The position numbers and the translations under genes were made by a program. Source: Rugalucina vietnamica (taxonomy: Eukaryota; Mollusca; Bivalvia; Lucinida; Lucinidae). From it: a DNA stretch of 64,000 nt. Position 1 is the first letter of the stretch, and each line of letters starts with the position of its first letter. Location: assembly GCA_964017185.1 (NCBI GenBank), contig OZ024871.1, forward strand, positions 27,938,488 through 28,002,487. Reading direction: 5' to 3'. Below, piece after piece: positions 25,201 through 33,242 of this stretch. The notes below the pieces were generated by a model. It was not told the origin of the DNA, made no database searches, and saw only the letters and a program-made list of their open reading frames with translations.

Positions 25201-28200
25201 CTATAAATAAATCTGACACTGCCCTGAAATATGCTGCACTGCTACAGACATTGGCTCAAGAATTTGAAATTTTAGCTATGCTGATCAAAGTACGGTGATG
25301 AAAAACAAAGACACTGGTGAGATGCAAAAAGTAAGTTTTCTCACAATGAGTATGCAAAATCTCGAGTTCTACAGGCTATCATTATTCTGACCAGTTCAAC
25401 GCTCATTTCACACATATGAGCCGCCTCGTGGGAAAACCAACAATCTGCATATGCAAAAACAAAGGCGCAGATCAGCTTCGCGGTAACCGCGAAGCTGATC
25501 AGCGCCTTTGTTTTCGCTACTCGGATAGTACAATTCCTCTTCTACTTAAATCCGAAATTTCAAGCTTCTAGCTCTTTTCTGTGCTTGTACAGCTCGGTTT
25601 GTGTCGGACCAGTTCGGAAACCACATTGTTGGTTTTCCCACGAGGCGGCTCATATCATGGAAATCAATGTGGCTTCAGACAATTATAGTGCTTCTATAAA
25701 CACATGTTGACAACTCTGATAGCCAGCGTTCTTATTAATACAGCAACAGGATTGTGAAGGTGCTATTGTGTGGGAAGTGTATGGACAACCTTTTTTAAAC
25801 AAATACATGACATCTATATAGGGAATATTTAAAGGGGTCAACCTCTTAATGCACATTAGATTTTTTTTATTCAGTTTTTTACGTCCCTTTCAAAATTATT
25901 TCAGCTCATATGAGACAGGCCAATCAGTACTGCAGAATGGGCGAAAACAGAAGAACACCGAGAAAAACCACCTGGCACACCTGCAAGCAGAACTTGGCTC
26001 GTCTCAAATGTTCCCCGTGTGGGGCTCGAACCCACATCAGACACAGGTCAGCAGTGAGATTATCGAATGATTAAGCGTGTTAATAAAATCAGCACTCTTC
26101 ACAATAATAATGTATGCATTTGTTGTTCATGAATGTTTTAATACAATTTTTCTCAAGACCAGATTTATACATGTATGTATGGTTAATTTGTGACATTTTT
26201 TCTTTCTTTATTTGCGGACCTATACAATATATATATTTCTACTGTATTTCCTTATTTGCTTCAAGCCAGATTATTGACCCTGTATGTATGACAAAGATTA
26301 AATCAATGTTTGACCTGATCAATGAAAAAGAGAGAGAACAAAGAAAAAAATCAAAAAAAATCTAAAAGCCAGTGAAATTGTAAAATGAGCCACATTAAAC
26401 AAACACTACATCAACCTGAAAATTTACAAATATGATTAGTATGGGCTCTTAAATGCTCAAATCAGCCTCAGCATTACTATGAAGAGCATGGTTTGTACAT
26501 GACAGCAGCAAAGACTTATCATGAATATTGTGCAAGATCAGGCTGGTGTGAGTCTTTAATCAATGTAGAATGTTACAAAGCATTTCAGGAATGGGGGGGG
26601 GGGGGTACTCTAAAGCATGGTAATAAACCATTTTTTCTCGCATCTGAATTAAGGTTATTAAAGCCTCTTAGCTTTTAGACTGATATAGCCTGACTATATT
26701 ACGAGTTTCTGGTTGATGACCATCATGCACCACTACACAAAGGCCACTGACCTACTTATAGGGAAGATAAAATATTGACCCGAAAGTCTTGTGACCTATA
26801 TCAATCTAGTCAATAGAATACAGCACAATAACTTTTTTAAAAAGTATTGAGCAAAGTCACAAAATATATTCATGAAAGTACATGTAACATGTACATGTAT
26901 GTAGAGAATGGCAAATAATAGTAAACAAATGCTAGAAAATAGATATTTTTTTTATACATGTATGTATTACATGTAATACATAAATTTATGTGCATGTTGT
27001 ATATACATTAGACATTATGAAAGTCATTGATTTCTCCCTGTGTGGCCCAAATAAAAAAGACAATTATTTGAATACATAATATGCATCAAACTTAAGCATT
27101 TGACATTATATTATATTAGAGTTAAGAAGGAAATGCACTTGACAAATTATGTATCTGTTTCTGAAACAAATGAGCCGCCTCGTGGGAAAACCAACAATGT
27201 GGTTTCCGAACAGGTCTGACACAAACCGATTTGTACAAGCACAGAAAAGAGCTAAAAGCTTGAAATTTTGGATTTAAGTAGAAGAGGAATTGTACTATCC
27301 GAGTAGCCAAAACAAAGGCGCTGATCAGCTTCGCGGTTATCGCGAAGCTGATCTGCGTATTTGTTTTCGCCTATGCAGATTGTTGGTTTTCCCATGAGGC
27401 GGCTCAAATGACTAAAGACTATGGATGGGATTAATTTCTACAAAAGCTCAATACATTTGTACAAAAGCTATCCTAAATTTGTATAAAGGATTAAGACCAA
27501 AGCTTAACCCAAAGTCCAATTTGACCCAATTTTTTCAACTAGTCTCAAAATAGCAGCACAGCCTAGCCTATCACAATATTGACTTTTCTTAAAAATGTCC
27601 AAAAGGAACCAAATTGAGCATTGCTAGCTGCCATTAAAGTTGTGATCATTATGTCCTTACAGTAGACTAAGACTGAAAAAAAAATCAAATCTGCCCCATC
27701 AAAATGACATTATTTTCACTATTTCCCAGTTCAGAGAGCATTCTTAATCAAAAGTAAATCAATGGCAGGAAAAGATCAATAGAAAGCTGCACTTAAATGA
27801 AGGCCCTGCGAGATATTGGATATGTCACAGGCCGCATTTGTAAGATGAAGAAAACCAACAATTTCGAACAGGTCCGACACAAACCGAGCTGTACAAGCAC
27901 AGAAGATGACTAGAGGCTACACATTTCGTATTTAGAAAGAAGAGGAACTGTACTAACCGAGTAGCAAAAACAAATGCGCTGATCAACTTTGCAGTTACTG
28001 CTAAGCTGATCTGTGCCTTTGTTTTCGCATAGGCCAAAATCCTGTTTTCTCAGGCTACGCATGTAAGATACAGATTCTTTCTGACATTCACTAGTCCATG
28101 TTGTTCAGTACAGAATAAAGTATACAACAGAATAGGGAAATCATGTCCCATTATTTCAGTGGTTAGAGCTTCTGCTTCAGGAACAAGAGGTTGTAGGTTT

Positions 28201-31200
28201 GCATTCAGGCGTCATCATACAAAAGACACTAACCAGAGGACAATTGGTCCTGTAAATGCTCACCCAAGATCTACTATATACACGAACCTGTTACATAGCC
28301 CTGTGTGGTTAAACACTATGTCAAGGACAATTACATGTACTAAAAACTACTATGCATGGTTTCACGCTAACAACAATCACTGCTACAGAAAAATACATTA
28401 AGTTCTAGACCCAACCCAACTTACTGAACTCTAGGCATTTTTTTTAAAGTTGATGAACCATGAAATATAGGTCAAGGCACTGAGTATAGGTATGTCAAGG
28501 ACAATCACTATGCAGGGTTTCATGCCTACAGCTATCATTGCTACAGAGAAATGCCCATAAGTTCTACCTTAGGCACATGTATGAGCCACCTCGTGGGAAA
28601 ACCAACAATGTGGTTTCCGAACAGGTCCGACACAAACCGGGCTGTACAGTCACAGAAGCAGGCTAGAAGCTTGAAATTTTGGATTTAAGAAGAAGGAGAA
28701 TTGTACTATCCGTGTTGCGAAAACAAAGACGCTGATCAGCTTCGCGGTTACCGCGAAGCTGATCTGCGTCTTTGTTTTCGCCTATGGAGATTGTTGGTTT
28801 TCCCACGAGGCGGCTCATATGTGTAAATTGACGACTCGCTGACTGATGGATGAACAATTGGACTAACAGTTGGACACCTGCACTTTGTTCTCCAGTGGAG
28901 AGGATGTTTATAAGCCATATGACTTGTTTTCCAATCCTGACACTTTATTCATTATGTAATGTGAATTGATAAGTTATTTTGATTCAAAATAAATATTGTT
29001 TAAACCAACATGCAAAGTATCAACTTAATCCATCTACATATCCAGGAGATATGGACTTAATAAACTCAAGTTTTTATAAATCCATATCTTCTGAATATGT
29101 AGATGGATTTTGGTAGATATTGGTCTAAGTTTTAGGCTGTACCATCACGACCCACCTGAGGTCAAGGTCACAGACTTAGAAATTTTGAGTTAAAGTTTAT
29201 AAAACTTTTACACAAAATTTCCAAGTACATGACCATGACCTCGAAGTCACCCAGGTGGGTCGTGATGGTACAGCATAAAACTTCAGACCAGTATCTACCA
29301 ACATGCAAAGTATAAACTTCATCCATCTTCATATTCGAGAGACTATATAAAAACTTACCAAAAATTTTAATTCAAAATTTCTAAGTCTGTGACCTTGACC
29401 TCAAGGTCACCCAGGTGGGTCATGATGGTACAGAATAAAACTTCAGACCAATATCTACCAACATGCAAAGTATCAACTTGATCCATGAAGAAGTTTAAGA
29501 GATACAGACTTACAAAAACTTTAATAAAAAAAAATAACATTTGAGTAACACGAACACCTACGCCGGGGTGTCAGACTGCAATAGCTCTTCCTGTACTTTC
29601 GTACAGGCTAGCTAAAAACTATAACTCAATCCTAGATTTATTTCTTCTTTTCCTAGGTCAGGTATGAAAACCCATGCCCAGCCTGAACTCCCGAGCTCGT
29701 ATACTGAGCTGTGAACCATGTTTTTTACTAATTATATTGCTTATAGTTTGATTGCTTGAAGCCTTCATAGAAAATAATATTCAGAATAATATTATACATG
29801 TAGCATTTGAAAAGATTTTAAATTATTGAAAACTGTTTAGATACAGGGCTTTTTCTCTATTTTAATACAAAACTGGGTCAAATTTCCATTCTCAATTTTT
29901 TTCCCAATTGGCTGAAAAAAATCCCAGTTAACCTGAAACATTGCCAATTAGCAGAATAATCCAAATTTAAAAGGTAAACTTTCAAAATTTGGCTAAAATT
30001 GCACTATTTTTCCCAATATTGTGATTGCTTCTCAATTTCTGTTTTGTGATTTTCATCGGTACCAAAAATTTCCCAAAATAGGTCTGGAATGGCCCCCGAG
30101 ATAAAGCCAGTTATGCTTCAAGAATTGCCCTTTTTTTCATGTAAATGAATTTGAAATATTCTTCCTCTAGATAATTTATGAAAATACTAACTGTGCTAAA
30201 CGATGTTACGTCAAAAGTTTTTTTGAAATGGTCTCTTGAACATATAGGTGACCAAATGCAAGCATAACATTATACACCTGGACCTCTTTATGTTCGTTAC
30301 AACACGGTTTTTGGATATAACACTGATCACTGTTGGACCACATATTTGCTGTATGTCTATACATTTTACTCTCGCTATAACACATATTGGATATTTAACA
30401 CGGATATTGGTTTGGACCCCAGAAATAGTGTTATAAAGAGGTTGGGGCGTATTAATAAGCATGTGATCAGTTTAACACTTAAATCTGTTTGTTCTTGTTG
30501 AAGTAATAATTACTTGACACCTTGTCTAATGAGTATGTTTTGCATGGGGCAAGTGAATTTTACTAATTTACTTGTCCCTGGACATGTGGATTTTTGTAAA
30601 CTTGCCACAGCCCTGTAGGCTGTATGAAGTAAAATTGTTGATTTTAAGTCAAAAACCTGATTAGCATACGAGCTTGGCAGCTCGGGCTCTGCATACCCCC
30701 ATCCTTTTCTGGTCCTGCCTATAGTATTAAATTGTATACACTATACATCGGCATTACAGTTGACCCGTTGTCTGCTTAATTATGTCGACAGTAGATAATC
30801 TAGAAATTAAAGACCATCACCATTACAGGTGTAAAAATCTACAGGCATATATATAGCAGCAGTGTCATTTATGCATACCACTGATACCAGTCACTTCATC
30901 CTTCTTGTAACCACTGCTCCCCCACCTATGGGAAAGTGCGGGGCTTGAAACTTTTTAGTTTCAGTGCCCTGCTATAAGCCCCATCCCCAAGGGGCAAACT
31001 GGAGGTCAAAACTTTGCTCTTTGCCCCACCCTTAGAAATAGAAAATCTCCGTGGCATAAGCATCTTAATGTCAAAACCCTGTCATTTCCCCTGCACTGCG
31101 GGGACACTGGAAAAGTTATTGTCCCACACTTTAGCCTGGCTATCCCTCACCCTTCCCGTAGGTGGTGGTGGGGGGGGGGGACACTGGCAACAAATGATTG

Positions 31201-31959
31201 GTGCATTATATTTACATTGAATACACCTATAAAATAATCCTGGGGGTTTGTTGTTCAATTCAATCACTGACTTTTCGTTCCATCATCCATGTCTTACCAT
31301 TTGAAGACCATGTTACTCAATGAGTAACTCAGTGAGTAACATGGCCATCCTAACTACCATGGTGTGTTGTCAGTTTGACGTTTCACCAGTAAACTATTCT
31401 GATTCTGATGGCACATGGATAGGCTTTTCAGTTATGCTCCCAGGCAGTATGAGATTTAGATTGGGTTCAAGTTCGCTCGAGCAAACTCTTTACCCAAACT
31501 ATTTTATTTACATAGGGAATTTCCAGAGATTTTGTGTGAAAATAGACAGACAAAGCCCCTTTTCTACATAATACATGTCACATGAATATGAACCACCTCT
31601 TCAGTAAGCCTCGATCCGTACCTGCCCCCCAAACCATTTAAATCAGGCTTAAATCAAACTGCAAAAAATGGATAGAGAACAGACACTCAAACAACTTCTA
31701 CTCCGTTATACAAATCATTCTTCATCATTTTTATAATGCAAAGATCTAGTCTAAATAGAAAATTTGAATGCATACCTTGATGTTTATTAGAAAATATTGG
31801 ACTTGTTTGGCCTCCATTTTGTCGTTTCCAACCTCGCCAGTTATTGTTCAAACTTTCAGGTTCGCTAAGCCAAGAACAGATGGACTCTTCCTCAAACCGT
31901 TCGCTGTCGTCAAACGAGAATCTATCTCCTTCATTTTCCCAGTCATACATAAATTCCAT
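4865..31959 (-). CDS. ZSWIM8: ZSWIM8 orthologue, Cullin-RING ligase substrate receptor (21 coding exons, whole gene span)
   Basis: Spliced from 21 exons, the frame encodes 1826 residues, close to the vertebrate protein of about 1840. It is collinear with ZSWIM8 from the start (MEFMYDWENEGDRFSF) to near the end (KELWQRIMNGLA). The SWIM zinc finger is intact: CxCx6CxH at about residues 181, 183, 190 and 192 (CTCDSSASWCSHVV). Highly conserved blocks include PPAAAEWQSLLRPLRGREPE, SIDSSAPETTS-like, VPNQPSEA, NWLSRTYSSHVSWITGQAME and GGGVYPEVLFHVSRRW. Known family role: an Elongin-BC/Cullin adaptor (EBAX-1 in worm, Dora in fly) that drives degradation of Argonaute and so target-directed microRNA decay, and that also acts in neuronal protein quality control. 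The middle (residues 373-724) and the Pro/Gln-rich stretch in exon 19 are poorly conserved, as in other animals. The intron phases all agree. Confidence 0.96.
5503..5680 (-). CDS. ZSWIM8: ZSWIM8 exon 20
   Basis: Encodes TSYLQQFCANVVNAVVSPFI, YDIAVEAAQMM and LRSNILAPLLQKCIQM. The vertebrate counterpart is NYVHQFCVGAAKGVLSPFVL. Confidence 0.93.
6018..7148 (-). CDS. ZSWIM8: ZSWIM8 exon 19 (largest exon)
   Basis: 377 codons. It starts GQAMEIGSAAVNILIDTWEG and HLTPPEVASLADRASRGRDS, with GGGVYPEVLFHVSRRWYEL; then a Pro/Gln/His-rich linker of about 170 residues; then AAFRVGMLALDTLARRVHDD and DVKWFLGISMKLG. Both conserved ends match vertebrates and the linker does not. Confidence 0.95.
7494..7777 (-). 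CDS. ZSWIM8: ZSWIM8 exon 18
   Basis: Encodes VPNQPSEASAHWMFELAKTV, IKAGGSSSTSLFTQPS, GPHRNLQLCAFQIGLYALGL and NWLSRTYSSHVSWIT. Very high identity to vertebrate ZSWIM8. Confidence 0.96.
8119..8208 (-). CDS. ZSWIM8: ZSWIM8 exon 17
   Basis: A short exon, 30 residues (PPSPLSRGIAASAQFVMDSR and onward), without an obvious vertebrate counterpart. It is supported by splice signals on both sides and by exact phase with exons 16 and 18. It could be alternatively used: its length is a multiple of three. Confidence 0.85.
8297..8544. mobile_element. MITE-B full copy (ZSWIM8 intron 16)
   Basis: Ends GGCCTCGAGGTTATAAAAC and GTTTTATAACCTTCGGGCCC form terminal repeats. The centre is a long palindrome, TGTTAAAATGCCAACAATTG / TTGGCATTTTAACATTAAT. 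Non-coding. Confidence 0.75.
8754..8943 (-). CDS. ZSWIM8: ZSWIM8 exon 16
   Basis: Encodes GMAAIDSSAPETTSSDNSPT and a Ser/Gly/Asp run (SDSIGSSSSGDKD), collinear with the vertebrate SIDSSAPETTSDSSPT region. Confidence 0.94.
9461..9694 (-). mobile_element. MITE-A copy 6
   Basis: A full copy in reverse orientation flanked by ATTT on both sides. The stem is TTCGCGGT / ACCGCGAA type and intact. It lies 65 bp from ZSWIM8 exon 15. Confidence 0.85.
9760..9863 (-). CDS. ZSWIM8: ZSWIM8 exon 15
   Basis: The start after TTTCAG|TGGTAAAG was chosen because an acceptor further upstream would read into a stop. It encodes GKDTDSSAVEEEGDDFKALE and KLRCMAIKKKPSQ, leading into GMAAIDSSAPETTS. Confidence 0.88.
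10262..10297 (+). repeat. (CA)n microsatellite
   Basis: Pure ACAC dinucleotide run, followed at about 10384-10409 by a long T homopolymer. Both lie in ZSWIM8 intron 14. Confidence 0.9.
10298..11648. other. unexplained part of ZSWIM8 intron 14
   Basis: Less AT-rich than its surroundings, especially 11270-11400 (GC-rich, with repeated GCGAC and CCGGCG words). A minus-strand frame at about 10410-10587 contains MPYEEIVRNLGKKFPRTAST and ASGTDRFADLLLKIDG but has no recognised domain. The ends near 10083 (CAGGGTTCATCCTGG) and 11404 (reversed, CAGGGAACAACCTAGG) look loosely like terminal repeats of a hAT-type element. Not strong enough to call. Confidence 0.3.
11649..12213 (-). mobile_element. MITE-C copy 1 (inverted partner of copy 2)
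   Basis: Core of 523 bp bounded by GATAATGGTTTTTTGCAGA and TCTGCGAAAAACCATTATC, with shared flanks extending to about 11649 and 12213. The copy at 13946-14511 is its reverse complement with the same core length. It contains a short shared frame (IAQNYYKLTQ...FKIFAGPIRTN) present in both copies, probably not a gene. Confidence 0.8.
12409..12776 (-). CDS. ZSWIM8: ZSWIM8 exon 14 (Pro-rich)
   Basis: Opens VMDKLLDKEIHQSYKAPSL, then a Pro/Ser/Gly-rich low-complexity region of about 90 residues that is likely disordered. Confidence 0.92.
12905..13124 (-). mobile_element. MITE-A copy 7, diverged
   Basis: Reverse orientation, inside ZSWIM8 intron 13. Stem arms are degraded (GCTGATAGCTTTGAAATAAC), ends GAGCCGAGACACAAGG and TTATGTGGCGGTGC. 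Confidence 0.65.
13181..13305 (-). CDS. ZSWIM8: ZSWIM8 exon 13
   Basis: Encodes GMKANVSEAEHPLLCESTRK and the Lys/Asp-rich YKDDQVKLSK. Conserved. A MITE-A copy ends 57 bp from this exon. Confidence 0.94.
13704..13814 (-). CDS. ZSWIM8: ZSWIM8 exon 12
   Basis: Encodes ACLMATVAMCPGRQKLEPLT and RDPGDEKLGFEGCVAAL, matching the vertebrate PGDEELGFEAAVAAL. Confidence 0.93.
13946..14511 (+). mobile_element. MITE-C copy 2
   Basis: Core 13966-14488, GATAATGGTTTTTCGCAGAT to TTCTGCGAAAAACCATTATC, the reverse complement of copy 1. Outer ends read AAAGTCTG and AGACTTT. Confidence 0.8.
14710..14896 (-). CDS. ZSWIM8: ZSWIM8 exon 11
   Basis: Encodes VKLAYQETELLTLLKKIPLG, PAELTVLRERADQLKEG and LPISLASFIFDAFCLG. 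Confidence 0.94.
15030..15185 (-). repeat. tRNA-derived SINE remnant (possible)
   Basis: Read on the minus strand it has GTAGTGGTAGAGGC-like A-box sequence and a later AGTTTAACCCCCACTTGTG B-box-like stretch. Similar fragments occur near 28157 and 51850. Weak. Confidence 0.35.
15372..15547 (-). CDS. ZSWIM8: ZSWIM8 exon 10
   Basis: Encodes the Lys-rich GKKKKA, then TLSKAAFLCGVL, HLAFKVGMFGLELPRPPASC and KALE. Collinear with vertebrate ZSWIM8. Confidence 0.94.
15967..16108 (-). CDS. ZSWIM8: ZSWIM8 exon 9
   Basis: Encodes ILCARAEALHAHGHTKEACK, LAQQLAEELLTNPPDLL: a helical repeat-like block conserved with vertebrates (FACAEALHAHGYSSEASR). Confidence 0.94.
16238..16424 (-). mobile_element. MITE-D copy 1
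   Basis: Ends CCTCTTTATAACAC and GTGTTATAAAGAGG form terminal repeats about 180 bp apart. A second copy lies at 30273-30451 in the opposite orientation. Non-coding, in ZSWIM8 intron 8. Confidence 0.65.
16779..17834 (-). CDS. ZSWIM8: ZSWIM8 exon 8 (large, partly disordered)
   Basis: Codes for residues 373-724. It opens with ILIWWFMTKIS and SSLCDEIVILWRLAALNPKL, which are conserved, then GFKPGIEACQLMWDDYTIPG. The rest is Ser/Asp/Gly-rich, low complexity and weakly conserved, probably unstructured. It ends ENKQE, joining to ILCARAEALHAHG. Confidence 0.93.
18294..18489 (-). CDS. ZSWIM8: ZSWIM8 exon 7
   Basis: Encodes SDVNFLTATAPPAAAEWQSL, RPLRGREPEGMWNLLSIVRE and MFRRSDSNAIPLLEIITDE. One of the most conserved parts of the protein. 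Confidence 0.95.
18702..19489 (+). mobile_element. hAT-type non-autonomous transposon
   Basis: Starts CAGTGTTTTCCCTGG and ends CCCAAGGGAAAACACTG, with a perfect 8-bp target duplication ATGAATTT immediately on both sides (18694-18701 and 19490-19497). CAG ends plus 8-bp duplications are the hallmark of hAT elements. Its 788 bp are too short for a transposase. A plus-strand frame starting MAAHSRPITDFLTQTEILTE may be the first coding exon of the parental element; this is inference. It sits in ZSWIM8 intron 6. Confidence 0.85.
19759..19961 (-). CDS. ZSWIM8: ZSWIM8 exon 6
   Basis: Encodes ILPTAQRLLDDLLSCQESD, GAPDPTAGPSASEQTSW and KKTLVKFCVPSPVVF, following the vertebrate order exactly. Confidence 0.94.
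20437..20544 (-). CDS. ZSWIM8: ZSWIM8 exon 5
   Basis: Encodes RAPVSETLSRLHRDQLQKFA and QYLITELPQQ, near-identical to the vertebrate protein. Phase 0 at both ends. Confidence 0.95.
20977..21152 (-). CDS. ZSWIM8: ZSWIM8 exon 4, SWIM zinc finger
   Basis: Residues 145-203. It holds GFHLSATVCPP, VAIMFDRRRISS and the complete SWIM motif CTCDSSASWCSH followed by VVAVCLFRIHQ. Confidence 0.96.
21153..22468. other. ZSWIM8 intron 3, nothing recognised
   Basis: Unique-looking AT-rich intron. A GGGTTCAAACCTCC word near 22293 resembles a tRNA B box, but no tRNA or SINE structure surrounds it. Confidence 0.5.
22469..22563 (-). CDS. ZSWIM8: ZSWIM8 exon 3
   Basis: Encodes LYSCLANGSAEEFQKGDHLY and AVKNALQIG, just before the SWIM domain. 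Joining to exon 4 gives QIGFHLSAT, as in vertebrates. Confidence 0.95.
22785..22938 (-). CDS. ZSWIM8: ZSWIM8 exon 2
   Basis: Encodes the conserved block LPLVELASRTVACYIPFEVV and the ITYWSFPESEEDIR segment. The 8.8-kb intron before it is the longest in the gene. A damaged partial copy of this exon lies at about 23036-23130. Confidence 0.95.
23036..23130 (-). pseudogene. decayed duplicate of ZSWIM8 exon 2
   Basis: About 95 bp nearly identical to the exon at 22785-22938, placed about 190 bp upstream in transcription order and next to a 23-bp T run. On the minus strand it reads DGQGLPLVELASLTVSCYIP then YEVVDK. The acceptor AG has become TG, a one-base insertion follows GTAGATAAG, and the exon's 3' third with its donor is missing, so it cannot replace exon 2. 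Confidence 0.85.
23329..23500. mobile_element. foldback palindrome 1 (GCGC core)
   Basis: A near-perfect inverted repeat from GAAATAGATCAGCTC to GAGCTGATCTATTTC. The loop region reads CACGAGCGCGTAGCGCGAGT. The arms include GTGAATTGTTGAGTAATAAT / ATTATTACTCAACAATTCAC. Confidence 0.85.
23502..23794. mobile_element. companion element with ATTCTAACACAC ends
   Basis: Directly abuts the foldback. Ends ATTCTAACACAC and GTGTGTTAGAAT are exact inverted repeats. GC is higher than in the surrounding DNA; it contains TGACGTCAC-like words. Absent from duplication copy 2, so foldback and companion probably inserted as one unit. Confidence 0.7.
24520..24735 (-). repeat. SINE (tRNA-derived), inside duplication copy 1
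   Basis: Minus-strand reading has a GTGGGTTCGAGCC B box, then CTCGGGGTTCTC, then the tail GTCTCATATGAGCTGAAAT and GAAAGGGACGTAA. The same tail is found in the complete SINE at 57412-57612. Confidence 0.7.
25418..25651 (+). mobile_element. MITE-A copy 8 with a visible empty site
   Basis: GAGCCGCCTCGTGGGAAAAC to CACGAGGCGGCTC, flanked by ATAT twice. The paralogous uninterrupted sequence at about 24301 has ATAT once. This fixes the element ends and the 4-bp duplication. Confidence 0.92.
25860..26085 (-). repeat. SINE (tRNA-derived), inside duplication copy 2
   Basis: Paralogous to the SINE at 24520-24735; carries the same ATATGAGCTGAAAT and GGGACGTAA tail on the minus strand. Confidence 0.7.
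26101..27171. other. ZSWIM8 intron 1, no gene seen
   Basis: AT-rich DNA with a 13-bp G run near 26590 and several ACATGTA-rich stretches around 26880-26990. No recognisable repeat or gene. Confidence 0.5.
27172..27405 (-). mobile_element. MITE-A copy 9
   Basis: Full copy, TTCGCGGT-type stem, flanked by AAAT on both sides. Confidence 0.88.
27829..28060 (-). mobile_element. MITE-A copy 10, diverged
   Basis: Ends are degraded, but GAACAGGTCCGACACAAACC and AGATGACTAGAGGCT identify it. Stem arms partly lost. Confidence 0.6.
28157..28330 (+). repeat. tRNA-like SINE remnant
   Basis: TCAGTGGTTAGAGCTTCTGC followed by GGTTGTAGGTTTGCATTC resembles tRNA A and B boxes, but the body is not tRNA-shaped. 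Weak. Confidence 0.35.
28583..28816 (-). mobile_element. MITE-A copy 11
   Basis: Full copy with an intact TTCGCGGT / ACCGCGAA stem; flanks GTAT and ATAT, so the target duplication is imperfect. Confidence 0.85.
28990..29620. repeat. partly tandem, partly inverted repeat cluster
   Basis: CCAACATGCAAAGTAT(C/A)AACTT recurs near 29007, 29300 and 29458, and GTGGGTCGTGATGGTACAG or its complement four times, each close to a GACCTTGACCTCAAGGTCAC-type palindrome. Ends in a CAATAGCTCTTCCTGTACTT segment. Non-coding. Confidence 0.7.
30273..30451 (+). mobile_element. MITE-D copy 2
   Basis: CTGGACCTCTTTATG to GTGTTATAAAGAGGTTGG, the reverse-oriented relative of 16238-16424. In ZSWIM8 intron 1. Confidence 0.65.
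31365..31409 (+). mobile_element. very short 3' end of LINE-A family
   Basis: TCAGTTTGACGTTTCACCAG then TAAACTATTCTGATTCTGA is identical to the 3' terminus of the LINE at 38062-41935. This is an extremely 5'-truncated insertion in ZSWIM8 intron 1. Confidence 0.8.
31776..31959 (-). CDS. ZSWIM8: ZSWIM8 exon 1 (start codon)
   Basis: ATG at 31957-31959. Residues 1-61 include RFSFDDSERFEEESICSWL and NWRGWKRQ, matching the vertebrate N-terminus (ERFSFEDSDRFEEDSLCSF, NWRGWRKQ). This match fixes the start. The donor is AG|GTATGC. Confidence 0.95.
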
Positions 31960-32401
31960 TGCAAATTCGATCGTCCCAAATCTTCAGGACAAAGTGGATA
32001 TGTGGCCGATAAAGAAATACCAAAATCCGTCAGCAGACGGCTATTTCATTTCTTCAAAATTGTCAAATTTTAGCATCATTCTTCATTTAACCTCGCTGCA
32101 GTTTGCAGAAAATAAAAGATATAAAGTGTGTCCACTTTGAAAATTGCATCAAATTAAGGTAGGAGCTGGAATTTTGGATTAAATGAATGCCTTTGTTGAA
32201 ATTTCATCTTGACCCACACAACAATAACAAATGGAGTCGTGATTCTTCGGTGACTTCCGCATTTGACCGTAGGTATCCGTTACTTTCCGTAAAATAATGA
32301 ACCGCAAAGGACAGTTTTTATCGATTTTACAACTTTCCTTTTTAAAGGAAAATCTGCACTTACGCTTGTCTCTCACTTATGCCATCTTTATTTCTTATTA
32401 A

Positions 32402-32685
32402 TATTCATGATTGTGTGTCGGCGAGTTCTCTGATGGAGTTCCTGCCGTCTATAATTCAGTTGGGAAAAGTACCAGACTGCCTTAAAAATGGTTTATTTTC
32501 ACATGTATTCAACTCCAGTGTATAAGAAACAGGGAAAACCAGATAACGACCCTAACTCTTACAGAAGAATCGCAATCACTAGCATAGTTGGGAAATTAGT
32601 TGAAAAGATCTATCTGGATTCAGTAACTGAAATGCTGAGTAAGGTCCAAAGTAAACTACAAAGATGATTTAAACAAAGATGATTT

Positions 32686-32719
<34 letters not shown>

Positions 32720-32720
32720 A
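32402..32720 (+). mobile_element. LINE reverse-transcriptase fragment ending in poly(A)
   Basis: Frames read VPDCLKNG, then YKKQGKPDNDPNSYRRIAIT and SIVGKLVEKIYLDSVTEML, the N-terminal part of a non-LTR reverse transcriptase domain. Frame breaks near 32495 and stops after LQR. Followed by about 25 A at 32692-32717. Confidence 0.7.
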
Positions 32721-32793
32721 AAGAAATTGTGCTGTTGGCGTCTTATGTATGTTGTCATATTTTTAGTTAAGTTTAGGTAAGGCAGAAAATAAA

Positions 32794-33242
32794 ATATTGT
32801 TTGTTTGTCCTTTACCTACCTACCCACATTTTACCCCCCTACCCAAAAAATTATATTGCAATTTTGTATGACAAAATATTTTTATTTTTGTTGTGGCAGA
32901 CTTTAGATAATTTGCCAGGATTGGCCCAGGAAATGCAGTTTTTATCAAACATTGTTTAGTGGTTTAATGATCCTGCAAGTGCATCCTGTCAGTCTACCTG
33001 CCAGGTAGTACCTGGGACAAAACCATTGTTGTGCACATTTATACTGCAATGAATCTGAAAGATCAATTGATCATACACATGAAAACCAATAGTAACTGTG
33101 TTGCCAGCAGTATTAGACAAAAACGCGACATGTTGGCATTTTTGTCCACTTTCTACTGGAAGCAAAAAATAATAAAATAATTTTCCTACCTACCTACCCA
33201 AGTCTAAAATGCTGGGTAGGTAAAGGACAAACAAACAATTTT
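32794..33242. mobile_element. MITE-E inserted in a local repeat
   Basis: Ends TTGTTTGTTTGTCCTTTACC and GGTAAAGGACAAACAAACAA are near-exact inverted repeats 450 bp apart. It splits one copy of the 360-bp local repeat (see 32721-36160). Confidence 0.75.

Larger units (their letters stand above)
24745..26100. repeat. segmental tandem duplication, copy 2
   Basis: Second copy of the unit at 23225-24744. It lacks the foldback but has MITE-A copy 8 inserted at 25418-25651, where copy 1 keeps the uninterrupted site CACACATATCGTGG. Confidence 0.85.
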
